Source of the DNA: Glycine soja
Taxonomy: Eukaryota > Streptophyta > Magnoliopsida > Fabales > Fabaceae
Assembly (NCBI RefSeq): GCF_004193775.1
Contig: NC_041010.1
Span: 39,979,562 to 40,043,561 of the forward strand
Direction: 5' to 3'
DNA length: 64,000 bases
The notes below the pieces were generated by a model. That model was given only the letters and a program-made list of their open reading frames with translations, was not told the DNA's origin and did not search any database. Position 1 is the stretch's first letter, and each line of letters opens with the position of its first letter. The position numbers and the translations under genes are program-made. This document shows positions 38,817-52,222 of the stretch, one piece after another.

Positions 38817-41800
38817 ATGGCCACAGTTGTGAAGCTCCACGTTTTCCCAGAAAGTTTGAACCAACACAAAACGAGGTTGCTCAGGAGAGGCTTTGGCTCA
38901 TGCCCTTCACCTGGGGTGCTTGGTTTTGGCCATAAAAATTATGATCAGTTCTCTGTGAAAGTGTGCAGGGCTTTTAGGACTGAGGATGGTGGGGATGTGA
39001 AGGAGAAAAAGTTTCGAAATTTGAAGAAAAATGAAGAGAAAACCAAAAGGGAAAGTGGGTTTTGGAGTTCCCTCAAGTCTATCTTGCTGAGGAATTTCAT
39101 GGTGGGTTCAAAATCAGATGATGAGTATCGCCAAGCTGTGGTCAAGGTGGAGGGTCTCCTATCCTCGGTAAGTTCTTGTTTTTTATAATGGTTCTAACTT
39201 TTTTTGTTATGTTACTGAGTTTATATTTTGGTTGATATTGTAGTAGTATTGAATGTTGAACATAACTAACTGTTTTTGTGTATTGGCTAAAACAAGATTG
39301 CCATTCAAATTGGAAGGTATATTGTGACTATGATGAGCACTGGGGTCATCCTTTCAATTGGATTTCAGATGTCAGGTTGGCCTATGTGCAACTTTCCTAA
39401 CTAGTATTAGTGTATATGAAAGTCTAGTTACTTTGTTATTTGTTATGCATTGGTTTGGTTCCCCAAATGGGATGTTAAATTTTCTGAGTTTTTTTTTTTT
39501 TTGTGAAGGTGGAGACAGTCAGATGGATGCATTAATATGGTATAGTTGGCTAGGAGGAGTAATCATTGGGACAATGATAGGTGCTAACATGGTGTTGGAG
39601 GAACATTGTCGCGCAGGTCCACGTAATGTTGTCATAACGGGGAGGTAAAGTAACTTAATGCTCTTCTTAAGTGATTACCATCATTTTTGCTATTTAATGA
39701 ACCTGTGATATCTTATGTATTTCTGGCTTGATGTGGAAGACAGAAATGATCATTACATGAACATATATGGCTTTGTGAATTGGTTTACTTTGATGTTATG
39801 TAATAATATCAATATTTAGTGATGTTTTCATGACATTGTTTATTGCATCTTGTAAATGGTTTGTGCAGTACAAGGGGATTGGGCAAAGCCTTAGCTCGCG
39901 AGTTTCTTCTTTCCGGGGATCGTGTGATTGTTACCTCTCGCAGGTGGTATTTTTGAACTATGAGAGCATTTTATAGAGATTGAAATAATATAGTATTTTG
40001 TGGCTTTCATCTGCACGTTACTAACAACATGTCGTTGCTCCCCACTCTCTCATTTTGTGAAGACAGCCCCGAGTCTGTGCAAGACACTATCAAAGAGCTT
40101 GAGGAAAATCTAAAGGAAGGCATTGCCAATGCAGTTGGCTCTTCTCTGACAAAGCTTTCTCAAGCAAAAGTGATAGGCATTTCTTGTGATGTTTGTGAGC
40201 CTCATGATGTGCAGAGACTGGCTAACTTCGCTGTCAAAGAACTTGGTCATATTGACATTTGGGTAAGTTTTGTGGTTGTTGTCGTTGAGCATCATCGGGT
40301 TTCATGAATAAAACCAGAGAATTGCATACAGAATCTAAACAAAGAGGGAAACCTGTACATCATGAACACTGACTATTGAAGCTAATAGCTGAAAACTACT
40401 CAGTTTTGGAGAAAAGGAACTGTTGTGCTAATTGACTATACTAATATGCTTGTTATCCCTTTCAGTGAAAGTTAAGTTTTCCATTGCAGAATGCAGTTTT
40501 TATGTTTCTGGTTCTAATCTTTTTTGCATTTTTTATGTCAAAACTATTCAACAGATAAACAACGCCGGAACAAATAAAGGTTTTAGACCATTGCTTCAGT
40601 TTAGTGATGAAGATATTAAACAGGTATATGTTACAAATAATTTCTTATTTATTTTGCTAAAATATAATGTTAAGTTTAATAGTCACTCTATTAGTCTTGA
40701 GACTGAGATGTATAAGTTGTGTTCCCAAATTATCAATTTTTAGTCTTTAACCTTATCTTGATAAATTGATTGGTCTATAATTGTTGTAGATTGTCTCAAC
40801 AAATTTGGTTGGATCTATCCTCTGCACACGAGAAGCTGTGCGTATTATGAGAAACCAAGCCAATGCAGGTCACATATTTAATATGGATGGTGCGGGTTCT
40901 GGAGGCTCTAGCACACCTTTAACTGCCGTGTAAGTAGAATGTAGTTTCTCTTATGGGAGGATGCTGATGATTCCACTAAGCTTTTGCAAAACTCCCTCTC
41001 TCTCTCTCACACACACACATATATGTTCTTCAAAAATCATGGTGGGTGGTGGTTGCTAATGATGCTTACCATTCTTTCTTTTCTATTTAATATGTAGATA
41101 TGGTTCTACAAAGTGTGGCCTTAGGCAACTTCAAGGATCACTATTAAAGGAGTGCAAGCGATCCAAAGTAGGTGTCCATACTGCATCTCCTGGCATGGTT
41201 CTTACAGATCTGCTTTTAAGGTATATCTCTATTGCAAACATGTTTTAAGTTCTCCGAAGTGGTTTTTTATTTTTTATTTTATTTTGCATGAGTCACTTCC
41301 GTAAGCTTGCTAATTTTAAAGTTCTAATTTCTTTCTGGCCTTCAACAATATTTTCTGGTGGTCCTCATTGTTCTTATAAGAACTAGTTATTTATTTGAAC
41401 ATAACATAGTCGGTCTCTTTTTACCCCACAATTAAGAACTTTCTTGTGTTTACTTCACATAACTTTCTATGATCAAATGAATATTGCTTCATAATTGTGC
41501 TAACTATGTTTTTTCACAGTGGCTCAACGGTCCAAAACAGGCAGATGTTTAACATCATCTGTGAGCTTCCCGAAACTGTTGCTAGAACACTAGTTCCACG
41601 GATGCGGGTTGTTAAGGGAACAGGCAAAGCTATCAATTACTTGACCCCTCCCAGAATCTTACTTGCTTTGATCACTGCTTGGTTACGGCAAGGTCGCTGG
41701 TTTGATGATCAGGTGACAATTGTTTTGAGGATGAAATCAAAATATATTATGTTATGATAATATAAACTTTCACTACATGGTATACTTCATAAAAGAAAAA

Positions 41801-42413
41801 GTCTCAATAATTTCAAAGATACTTTTGTTCAAATTCGAAAAATTATAATAGCATCTAGGGCTGACCAGAAGGATTAAGCATGCACGTGCATATGAATGTT
41901 CATCCTTAAACATGGTATTTATTTATCTTATATTTCAGTGAAATTTTTAATTTAAAATCAATATAATTTGCTTTCTGGACCAAGTTGGGAATGTGTCCTA
42001 ATTTTTAATCTAAATTTATTAGGAAAACTTCAAGTCCCACATTTACTAGAGATATTGCTTGATTAGAGCTTATAAAGCTTAGGTACCCCTCACCTTCAAG
42101 CTTTATAAACTCTTATCAGACACTATCAATACACAATTTGGGACATGGATTTTTCCTGCTACGTAGTTATGGTTAAATGGAGAGATATAAATTGGAAAAA
42201 AACCTTAGAGCCATGTGTATGTTTCAGGGAAGAGCATTATATGCAGCTGAAGCAGACCGACTTCGTAATTGGGCCGAAGATCGAGCCCGGTTTTCTTTCA
42301 CTGATGCAATGGAAATGTACACAGAGAACACCTGGTTATCAGTCTTCTCACTTTCAGTTGTCTGTGCCTTCATAATTCTTTCCAGCACAGGCAGCAATTT
42401 GCCTGGAACATGA
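38817..42413 (+). CDS. NYC1: Chlorophyll(ide) b reductase NYC1, chloroplastic
   Basis: Ten exons join in phase: 38817-39167, 39297-39375, 39509-39644, 39869-39943, 40067-40262, 40555-40623, 40790-40929, 41098-41220, 41520-41712 and 42228-42413, giving 515 residues. The N-terminus looks like a plastid transit peptide. Hydrophobic segments at about 125-142 and 153-168 and near the C-terminus (VFSLSVVCAFIIL) fit its thylakoid membrane location. The short-chain dehydrogenase core shows TGSTRGLG (187-194) for NAD(P)H binding, INNAG (280-284), and catalytic Y350 and K354 in VYGSTKCG. The enzyme reduces chlorophyll b to 7-hydroxymethyl chlorophyll a, starting chlorophyll b and LHCII breakdown in senescence and seed maturation. 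The start is the ATG at 38817; upstream codons in frame reach only a TTG. Promoter G-box elements fit ABA control. Confidence 0.96.
42000..42145 (-). repeat. Dispersed-repeat insertion in NYC1 intron 9
   Basis: AAGTCCCACATTTACTAGAG is followed by GCTTATAAAGCTTAGG and CCCCTCACCTTCAAGCTTTA. This resembles, in reverse, the repeat fragment near 28035-28215 (GATGTGAGATTT, GATAAGGATT, CTAGCTC). It lies entirely within the 515-bp intron between NYC1 exons 9 and 10. No clean ends or target duplication could be defined. Confidence 0.4.
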
Positions 42414-45400
42414 CGATGTATTGCTGCCAATGCAAAAATGCATTTGCTTTTGTGGACAGGTAATTGGTGCCTGAAATCATCAAGACAATAGAATGAATCT
42501 AAAGTCTAAGTTATAAACAAAGTGGATCTGTTTTTTTCCCACCATGTCCACCTAAACAATTATCATTTGACACCCTTAGCTCAGACATTTGGCTCCCCAT
42601 GTACTATGTATATAGGCTGCCCTGCAATCAGCATTCTTCATTAAGATGCTTATAGTCATAGTATGTTACTATGTATAGCCTTCATTGAATTGTAGACTAG
42701 TGAAATTTCATATTTTCTACCCAATATATTTATTTGAATGTATATTTATCAGTGTGCTAAAATCTGAAATTTATATTGGACATTGGACAACACACAACGC
42801 TTTTATTAATGCTATATACATTTTTTTTGGTTACTGCATCATATGTGTAAATTCAGTTTTGCAAATCACTAATCTCTATTGGAAAATCTAATCTTTTGTA
42901 CTGAAGTTTTCCTTATAATTACGTTTCTTTTATCAATAAGATTTGAATTCGAACTGAGACTTTACTTTTAAAGGTCTAATTCAAATTTCACTTGGATGTT
43001 GATTAATGCTATAATGAACGTTTAAAAGACAAAAGTATTATGTAAAAATACAGACATAAATTTAATTATGTAAAAATGCGTGAGTTTTGTGTTGGATATG
43101 CATACCAAGTAGAACATTATCCAACAGCTTTTTTTAATATCACGAACAATGCTAATGGATGAGTTTGTTTAAATTTAAAAGTAATAATTTTAAATTAAAT
43201 GTTTTTTATATATCTGTTTTACAGATAATAAGTTTAAACAATTGTGTGTTCTGGGTCAAAACTTGGCATATTTTTAAGATTGCTCTATACTGTTTGTGTC
43301 GGCTAGCACATGTACTCTGACAAGGAATATGGATTATTCGCATCATAGTTTCGCCGATCAAATAATTTGGAGCATGTGGTTCTTATCTAGCAATCACGTA
43401 TAAATATTATTGTTCCCTAACCCGGTTCTCAAATTTTAATGATTATATATATCTTTACAACGAAACTGATTGGCTAAGAGCAAGGGCTGTTTAATAACAG
43501 ATAAACTTGCATTATGATCTTTTAGGGCAATTTCTGTTTGAGGTCCCTTTGTTTAATAAATCAAAATCAATTTTATTAGACTAAATTCCATCAAAATCTA
43601 AAATAGACTATATGACAATGAAGCTAACAAGGAAGCACTTGATGGCATTTTGAAATTTAGAACAAAATAAAGATGCATATCCAATTCATAGGAATTCAAG
43701 AAGCTAAATTTATATTTCAATGTTACATCATTCCTTCCACATTTAAACTTCCGTTGCATCCTCCCTATAGATGCCTTTCGTATGTAACTATGTATGCTTC
43801 CGGTAAGTCTTCCATGTGCCTATTTATCTTTTTAACTGTTCAGCTTGAATCTTTTACTTGAGATTTTTTTTTCAGACTGAAATGATCCAAAATTAACCGG
43901 AGTTTAGGCGTTTAGGTTAATTTCAGAGAAGTAATTTTCCTTTTTACAACATCATGAAAGAGTTTAAAAAAGGAATATTTTCTCTAAAATCAGTTCATTC
44001 CAAGCATGTATTAAAACTTGAAACTAGAAACTAGAAACACTTGGTGTTTGTTCAGATTGGATACAAATTTGCCATAAAAAGTATAATGAAGTAAAAGAAG
44101 AGAACTTTTTGATGGACTCCAATTACAAGACATTTGGGATGAAAAGAATGCAAAAGCTCGAAAATTTTGGGTATTTTGATGATAATAAAATTAAGAGTAA
44201 TGTATTCAAAACTTCATTTCATTTATTAAAATTTAAAAGCTAAATGATATTAAAAGTAAATGTCGTAAAACAATTATTAGAGATACTTATTTATTAACAT
44301 TAAAAAGTTAAAGTTTAATGTGGGTTTGAACTACCAAAAATACATATGTTATATCTTGTCTAATTCAACCTCAAAAGTTAATTCTTAAGATAGGTTATTA
44401 TCTATTTATATATTCTATTTTATATTCTATTTTGACATTATTTTTAGTTAACGTGTCACTTTGATTTTTTTTTTCAAAGTTAAGGTATTTTTCTTCTTAA
44501 TTATGAAAGAAAAGTAAATAATTTATCTAATTTTTTAACAAAGAAAAGTGTTGTGTTTATCTCAACTGGTTTGCTTATGGGCCCATTTATTTCAACTAGT
44601 TTTTCTTTTGGAAGGCCATTTATCTCTCAACTTGTATTAATTTATCTATGACACATATACTAAAGTAATTTTACAAATCACTTACAAATCATAATAAATA
44701 GTTGAAGTATAAAAATCTTCTACCTATGCCATTTGGCTTATCTTGTGGGGCTAATCGAATTGACATAACATATATAATACCTGAGTGGTGTGAATGTGAA
44801 TGCCACGTTGAAAGACTGAACAATGTTTTGCTGATTGTGATTTTGATGCTCAATTCCGCTAATCACTGCTCAGTTGCTTTCCGTCGTTTTTGTCATTTGG
44901 GAATACTTGGTTTATCAAACAGTTTGCTGTATCATGTATGCATAAAAAAATTAAAATAAAGCATTGGTTGGACCCTCCTCTAGCTTTCTGGAGTTGTTCT
45001 TGTTCCGAGCTTTCAAATCATTCGAGGATATTTTTTAGCTGGTCCCAATTTATAAATCATTTTTAATCAGTACATAGTAATAATAGTTATAGCATTTTTT
45101 ATATATTTTTTTTAAAATCACGAGAAAGCCTGTTCCCTTATGTTTTGGATTTGAAATATAGTGTATGGCGAGTTTTATGTAAAACTATCAAAATTATAAC
45201 TATTAATAACAATAGTAAGTATCTAAAAAAAATAGTTAAGTATAGTTAAATTTACTCTATTCAAATTAACTGTTATTATTAACCCGTTAGGATCAGCTTA
45301 GTGATGGATTAGTAATAGAGTTGAAATAGATGCATAAAGATTTAAATTTCATCCCCATTATCGTCATTATAAAAAAACCATTCTTATTATTAGATGATGC

Positions 45401-45978
45401 TTACAAGATCTTCTATAATTACAAGTTGAAAATTCATCAAATAACTCTATTTAAAATAAAATTAAATGTTAATTATAACATCATATACCCTTAATATTTT
45501 GATTTATTTATGTTTTGGGACACTTTTAGACTCACTTGGGTCCATATGGCCTAACGAAGCAAAGTTGTTTGCTCAATGACTATCAGGCTTAATTATTCAT
45601 AATCTAAACTTAATGAATAATTAAGCATAATAAATACAAGATACACACTCCCTAATTAAAGTTTGACTCGTGGAAGACATCCAAGATTTTAAATTTCACC
45701 TCAAATATTTCTTATATTGCGCTGGTGTTGAACAATTTAAAATCTGACATACATAATTATTCTATAAATATTACACGATTCAACGAATAAATGTGTTAAA
45801 TTCAAGTATCATAAAAAGTGAACTAGGTGTCTAATTAATTAATTTTATTTATAAAATAAAAATATTTTTGTAATAATTTATTTAACTCTTATAGAATTGT
45901 TAAATGCACAAAAAAATATAATAAGTTATAACATTGATTTTGTGGTAAAAGGAGAAGGGAGATTACATTTATTTTCCT
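42414..45978. other. NYC1 3' flank and intergenic spacer
   Basis: The first 300-500 bp are probably the NYC1 3' untranslated region. The remainder is AT-rich with no frame showing a known domain; the 85-codon frame at 44702 begins at TTG and has no family signature. Confidence 0.55.
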
Positions 45979-46252
45979 AAGAGTATCTCCAATAGATGAA
46001 ATTTAAATAACTCATTTTGAATGATTTATCTTATATTAATCAGTCTCTACAATGTCACATCATAATTAAACAACTCATATATTTTACTAAAATGATATAA
46101 TTTCAAGTAACCCTTAATATTATTACATTAAATGATAAGAAAATATTTTTTTATTGATAAATAACCGTTATTTATATAAACAACCATGCCATGTAGATCT
46201 AAAAAAAAATTAAACAACTCATTAAGTAACCAAAGTTAAAAATGCTCTAAAA
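45979..46252. mobile_element. Degenerate MITE
   Basis: The left end reads AGAGTATCTCCAATAG and the right end AAAAATGCTCT, an imperfect inverted match to each other and to the GAGCATCTCCAATG terminus of the element at 22994. Internally, AACAACTCAT occurs twice and AAATAACTCATT once, in the same orientation. It is AT-rich and non-coding. Confidence 0.45.
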
Positions 46253-47852
46253 AGAATTTAACAATAAAGTACTAATATAAAAAAAATGAAAAAATAATAA
46301 CTTTTATTTGAAGCGAGTGAGTGAATCCTCTCTGTTCAAACTACACATCACATTCACAATATTGGTGATTACGACTATATATGCAGAATACATAGCTTAA
46401 AAGCATCATAAAATATAATGGATACCCTGACTGTGGCTGGCGCACTTCGTGAAATGACAACAATGGCCTTGGAATGCCAACCTCACACAGAAGAAGCTGG
46501 CTCTCTGTGGTGTGACACGGCAAATAAACTATTATCAACGCAATAGGAATTAGGAAGAACCAAAATAAAAACAAAAGTTAAATAAAGATATTTTTTTTCA
46601 TGTTCATCCAAGAACGTGCACAACAAACAAACCCTTAATGTAATAAAAAAGCAAAAAGAAATCCTCGAGCCCAAAATATATACAAGACAAACATTCGTTT
46701 CTAATATATAAATAAATATATGCTGTTCCTCGTTGAACATGGTCCCAGTGAAGCTAGCATGCATGTTTGTGTTAACATAAAAATGCTAATGGTTATCTCC
46801 AAGTTATGGAAAGTGGGGTTCTTAAGTACTTGTATGTCCCAATATTCTTCATGATCAATTTGGGTTAATGAACTGAGTGGTGGGGCTATGCTGTTCCTTT
46901 CTTTGATACAGTTGCTGTCAGCTTAAACTCAACGCTAGTTTCAAACGGTCCGTAGGAGTATAGTATAATTTATATGTTGGTGTTTATTAAGATCTCAACA
47001 TCATATAGATTATAAAGGAAATAACATTCTATGATGATTTTTATTTAATTTGTAGTATCTTTATCAAATAAATTAAATACTGAAAACTAGCTACAAATGT
47101 AAATGACAGATCACTCTTTATTATGACTTATGACATTAGATGACTTTAATTTGTTTCTTTTTTTAAGGCTAAAGTAGTTTTTCAGTTCATAATATACACC
47201 TAGCTAGGTCCTAGTTACAAAAAAACAAAGATTTAGAGCTTCCCTTTTCCGGGGTTGGGTATATGCTTGTGCTCTCTGTCAATTGTTAATGAGATTCCAA
47301 TTTACTTACTAAGCACTAAAGAGTGAAGAACTCGAATTTACTTTGCTTCCCCCATCCTGTGGCTAAACCACACAGATTAGATAGAAAGATAAAAGGCATC
47401 GAATACAAGAAAAAAGACTATTGGGAGCAATATTTGTTGTTGGCATATATAAAATGTTGTTGCAAAATTAACTTTTGTCAGCGAAAAAATTAGCCTGAAC
47501 ATGTTTTTCTTTACTCTTGCCACTGTGTTTTAATCACGAATATCACAAATATTTATTAATTATGCTTTTGAACTAATAAACAATGCATTTACTTACGGTT
47601 TACTCTCTCCCTCTCTTTCTTTTTTTATTCAACTTCAACCTCATTTGCTTCTAATTGCTTGGAGTTTTGAATAACGACGAGAAAAGAAATCAGAATTATT
47701 TATAATAAATGGAAAGTTGGCGTTTTGTATTTTGGTATCGATAACCAACTTTGAAGAATAATTAAATTAAGGAACATGCTACGTATTGAGGATCCAAAAA
47801 GTATATAAACAAATTAAAACAGACTGGGTGGGCATAAGCATAGTACATATAT
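46253..47852. other. Intergenic spacer
   Basis: AT-rich DNA. Two overlapping minus-strand frames at 46341-46764 lack recognisable domains and are rich in Leu/Phe, as expected by chance in such DNA. No other structure is seen. Confidence 0.5.
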
Positions 47853-48180
47853 GTTAAATTAGTATAATTTCATAATTTTTATCTTTTTAGTCATTATAAT
47901 TTGAAAATTGTCTTTTTAATTCTTATCGTTTACATCTTAATTCTGTTATACTTCTTATAGTTTAAAAGTGTTATTTTTAGTTTTTATAATTTACATTTTA
48001 ATTCTATTTTAGTTCTTATAATTTAAAAATTATAAGAACTAAAAAAAAATTCATAAAACTAAAAAAATCACTTTTAAAATTTTAGAAATAAAAAAAATTA
48101 AAATATAAATTATAAAAATTTAAAATATCACCTTCAAACTATAAAAATAAAAAAGTAAAATTTATAAATAGTAATTTAAC
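47853..48180. mobile_element. 328-bp foldback MITE
   Basis: The element starts GTTAAATTA and ends TAATTTAAC, an exact 9-bp inverted terminal repeat. The arms stay complementary almost to the centre, where TTCTTATAATTTAAAAATTATAAGAA is a perfect palindrome. The AGTTCTTATAATTT and TTTTTAGT motifs resemble the common legume repeat with TTTTTAGTCCCTATAATTT. There is no coding potential. A transcript would fold into a near-perfect hairpin. Confidence 0.75.
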
Positions 48181-51100
48181 CTACAAAATATATATATATG
48201 GTCCAGAGTCAAAATCAGACGAATGTCACGGCACAAATTTTGAGAGATAGGAAGCCAAATATAATAATTGACTGTGTTGATATTATATACCCCATGCATG
48301 TGACTATGCGAATATGCTTAGCTAAGCAAAAAAGGAAAAATGGAAAAAAGGAATGGCTTGTGAATCTGAGTCCCATACCCACCTTAGATTGTTGATTGAT
48401 TAAACAATGCAGCGGAGCAACGCAGCACAAAGAGACACAAGAAAATTCAAGGAAAAATGTTCGTATTCTTATGTAATTTACTCACTTTTTATTATTTTAT
48501 TTTACCCTATGATTCATTTTAATTAGCAAACTATTGAAATACCATGGTCCATGAAAAGCATGGTTCCCAACCTGTCAGACATGAAACGCCCTTATGCCAC
48601 ACTGTCGGAAGCATTTTATCATCAAATTCCAGATATATTCATCAAGATATCAATCTAATTTTAATTGTCATGGATAATTTTAAATTATATTAATATTTTA
48701 TCTGATAATGTTAATAAATAGACGAATTATTAAGATCATAAATAATATGAAAACCCCTTAAATAGTCGCATAAATTACTCATATATTATGTTAGAAATTT
48801 TACACTTCCTCAATTTATTCTATAATGTTTTATCACCAAAAACCCACACCATGCGTTGAATTAAACTTTCACATTGAATCCTATGAATTATTTTTATTTA
48901 ACATATATGTTAATATCATTTTTATTCCTTTATTTAATTTGATACTTCAATCTATTCTTTCTATAATTTTATTATCATTATCATTATTATCGTCGTCCCT
49001 ATTATTCTATCATGAGCACATTGTTACATCATTATTATGAGTATAAAAAGTAAATGAATAAGAGTTAATGTGAAAGTTTAACTTAGACATATGTTGTCAT
49101 TTGCTCTTATCCTATTTTTAAGAATAATATTTTAAAGTTGTTATTTTTTAAAAAATATTTCAAAGTTATTAATAAGAGAAAATAGTAAAAATGATGAATT
49201 AATATTATAACTTTTTAAACATTCACCTAATTATATTATATATTATCATGTATTATATATTGTCATGTATGATAAATTCTATTTTTTATAATAACTTTAA
49301 AATCATTTCTAATTAGTTAACCATATAAATTTTTTATACTCATGATGTATCAAAATTAAATTCTAAAAGATAAAACACACTTTATCAGGAATACTCATTA
49401 TATTTATATTTTTTTTGTGTCTACAGGAAAATTGAACCAGTACATTCAACTAAATTTGTCAGAAAATACAACTGATGAATAATTCTTACTTGCTTGTCCT
49501 CACATGTTGTATTTTTCATATTTAAAATAGTTTGATCTTTTTTGGAGAATATTTTATTCATGTCTTAGAAGCAAACTAGACAACATCCAAAATTATTGTG
49601 TTGTTGTTTGGCAAAGGCCAAAGCCAAGTTTTTGTATCCTATCTTGCAGTCGCACCCTTCCATTTGGTCCATTTCTAGAAAGCCGGTGAATTAGTTAATA
49701 GTTACATTTGTTATCGCTGTTTTAGAAGCATAACAAAAGAGAAAATTTCAAAGTCAAACATATATATTCCCAAATCCTAATTCCTTATTAGAAGCCTGCA
49801 CAAAATTGATTTGAATATGCATCTTCCACTATCCAACAGCACATAGACAGAGTATTTTTTTTTCTTTTTCTTCTTTCTGTTTTTATTATTCTCTCTTACA
49901 TATTGGGTATAAGCTTTTACTCCAGATTTTTTAATCTAACTTTTATACGTGTGTTATTTTAATTTAGTCCATATATACATACGTTTGTTTCATATCTGCG
50001 ATAAGAAAAATCAAAACAATTCAATGACCACAAAACAGTAAGAGAAACTGTATTTTGTCATTTGTATATTTGAAGAATAACCAAGTTAACGAGAACTAAT
50101 CATGATCATCGATTTTTTTAGGTGTTTTACTACTACCCTGAGCAAAGAATAATACTTGAATACGGATGTTTTGAATTTGAGTTAAACTATACATACACTG
50201 TTTTTTTTTTTAATAATACTCTCTTTTCTAATTTTTTTATCTCTTTACATGTTGCACATTTTGTTACATAAAGACTTTCTATAAATTTATATTTGAGTTA
50301 TACAAGTCTTCCATGCTATTGTTTTCTAATATCATGAATAAGGAATGATCAAAAAAATATCACGAGTAAAGATGTCCATTGTTTTGTCTCGTTGTTTGCT
50401 ATTGTTATCCAGCTGGTCATTTAACTCTTACTTAGAGTAACAGCTACTATATTAATTAAAAAAATAAAAATAAGAGCTTGGTCTTTCTGCATACATAAAA
50501 TGGGTTACCTAATCTTTGACTCAGTTGCAATTAACCAATCATAAGAGGATAACCTTATAATAAAAACGAGTTTAGACAACTGGCTTTCATATTCAGAAAT
50601 TTAATTTCCGTTTTCTTCTTCTGGCTTTTTATAGAACCATAGTTTGTTTTTTTTTTTTTTATCAGCAATTCATAGTTTCATCATTGTGATGCTTTATTAT
50701 TTGCATTCAAGTAACAACTGAATTTGTTGGGTGAAATCAAAGTATAGGCTCTTGATCTTTATTAATTCATATTGGTAAGTAGTAATTGCAAATATCAATT
50801 AAAATAATTAAATGGAAAGGACAATTTTAATGCTAAACTGCATACATTCATATATATCCTTCCACTCCATGACCTTAAAACTATCAAATATGATGATACC
50901 TTCTCTATCTTCTTGGATTTCATGGCTCAAGGCCTGTGATTGCGGCGTTAATTAAGAAACACGTTATGGATTTTAATACTTAACTTTTTTTTTTCTAACT
51001 TGGTTTTTCATAATTTGTGAAAGTTCAAGGATTCTGAACTCGATGAAGCTCAGATAGCACATGCAGCGGAACACAACCTTTCATAGCTATTATACTCTAT

Positions 51101-51900
51101 TTTCTATTTATTAATTCGCTTTTTGCAGCGGAGAGTGTGCTTAACGGTTGAATACCGGATTCAAAACATACCTTTATTTATTTGTTAATTAAAAGTGATA
51201 TATGTTTATGATGTTTGAGTCTGCAATTGTCATGTGCAGGCCTTTATTTTCTTCACGACTTTACTTAGGCGTGGGAACACGGTTTACACCCATATGGTAA
51301 GGTTTAAATATTAAATAAAACTATTTCCCCCCCAAAAATTAATCCCATTTACATACATAGAACCTAAAAAAAAGTCAAGAATTCATTTTTACATCAACCC
51401 CTGAAAAAACCAGATAACTTGAAAATTCTAGTCATACACTTTTTTTAAGACTTTTTATGATAAATTAAAATTTATTAGAAATTATAAATTTAAATAGATT
51501 TTGTTTCTCGTAATAATTCTCTTTTAATTTATATTAAATAAGAAATAAAGTTTACCAAAATCAATTGATGTATTACAATAAATTTTAATCTAAGACAAAG
51601 TCTTAAGAAGAGAATTTCAATAACATTTCTCTGACTTAAATTTTTTTTTCTTTTAAAATCAAATACTAATCAATGAAAAAACAGAATTGAATACAAAAAT
51701 ACAAATAATCAAGCAAATTCCGAAAAAGAAAAAAAAGCAACCGTCACAATGGACCAATGATGATCACCAAACGGACAGAGCAGCAAAATATTAAAATAAT
51801 AATAAAAATACAAAGTTAGAGAAGAAAAAAATCCAAACAAGTAATAAAAATGAAATAACAATAAAGTGGAAACTAATTACTACTTTTTTAATTCAGAAAA
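48181..51900. other. AT-rich intergenic spacer
   Basis: No gene, RNA gene or element with defined ends could be recognised. Short frames at 48198 and 48825 are low-complexity or lack any family signature. Confidence 0.55.
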
Positions 51901-52222
51901 AAAAATTAATGAATTAAATTAATTGTAAGAAGAAGGTGTCCGCGGGGCATTCGTGTGGGTCCCATGTACCCGTTTGTCTTCGCTGGTTGGCTCAACCAAT
52001 AAGTCGAAATAATAAAAAAAAAAAAAGCAGTGACTGTGTTACACAGAAACAGCTTCAAAGGCTTCTTCAGATAAAACGCTTTCTTACTTCGACTCAAACA
52101 TACTATTCTCTCTCAACCGTTGTTTTAGAGAGAGACACAAACATAAAACCTTATTCTTCGCTTTCTTAAGGTTCTCTTTGTTTTTCGATCTCACATTTTT
52201 ATTTCTGTAATCATTCTCGCTA

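Noticed and set aside
44702..44959. 85-codon frame downstream of NYC1
   Set aside because: It starts at TTG, shows no recognisable domain and lies in AT-rich spacer DNA.
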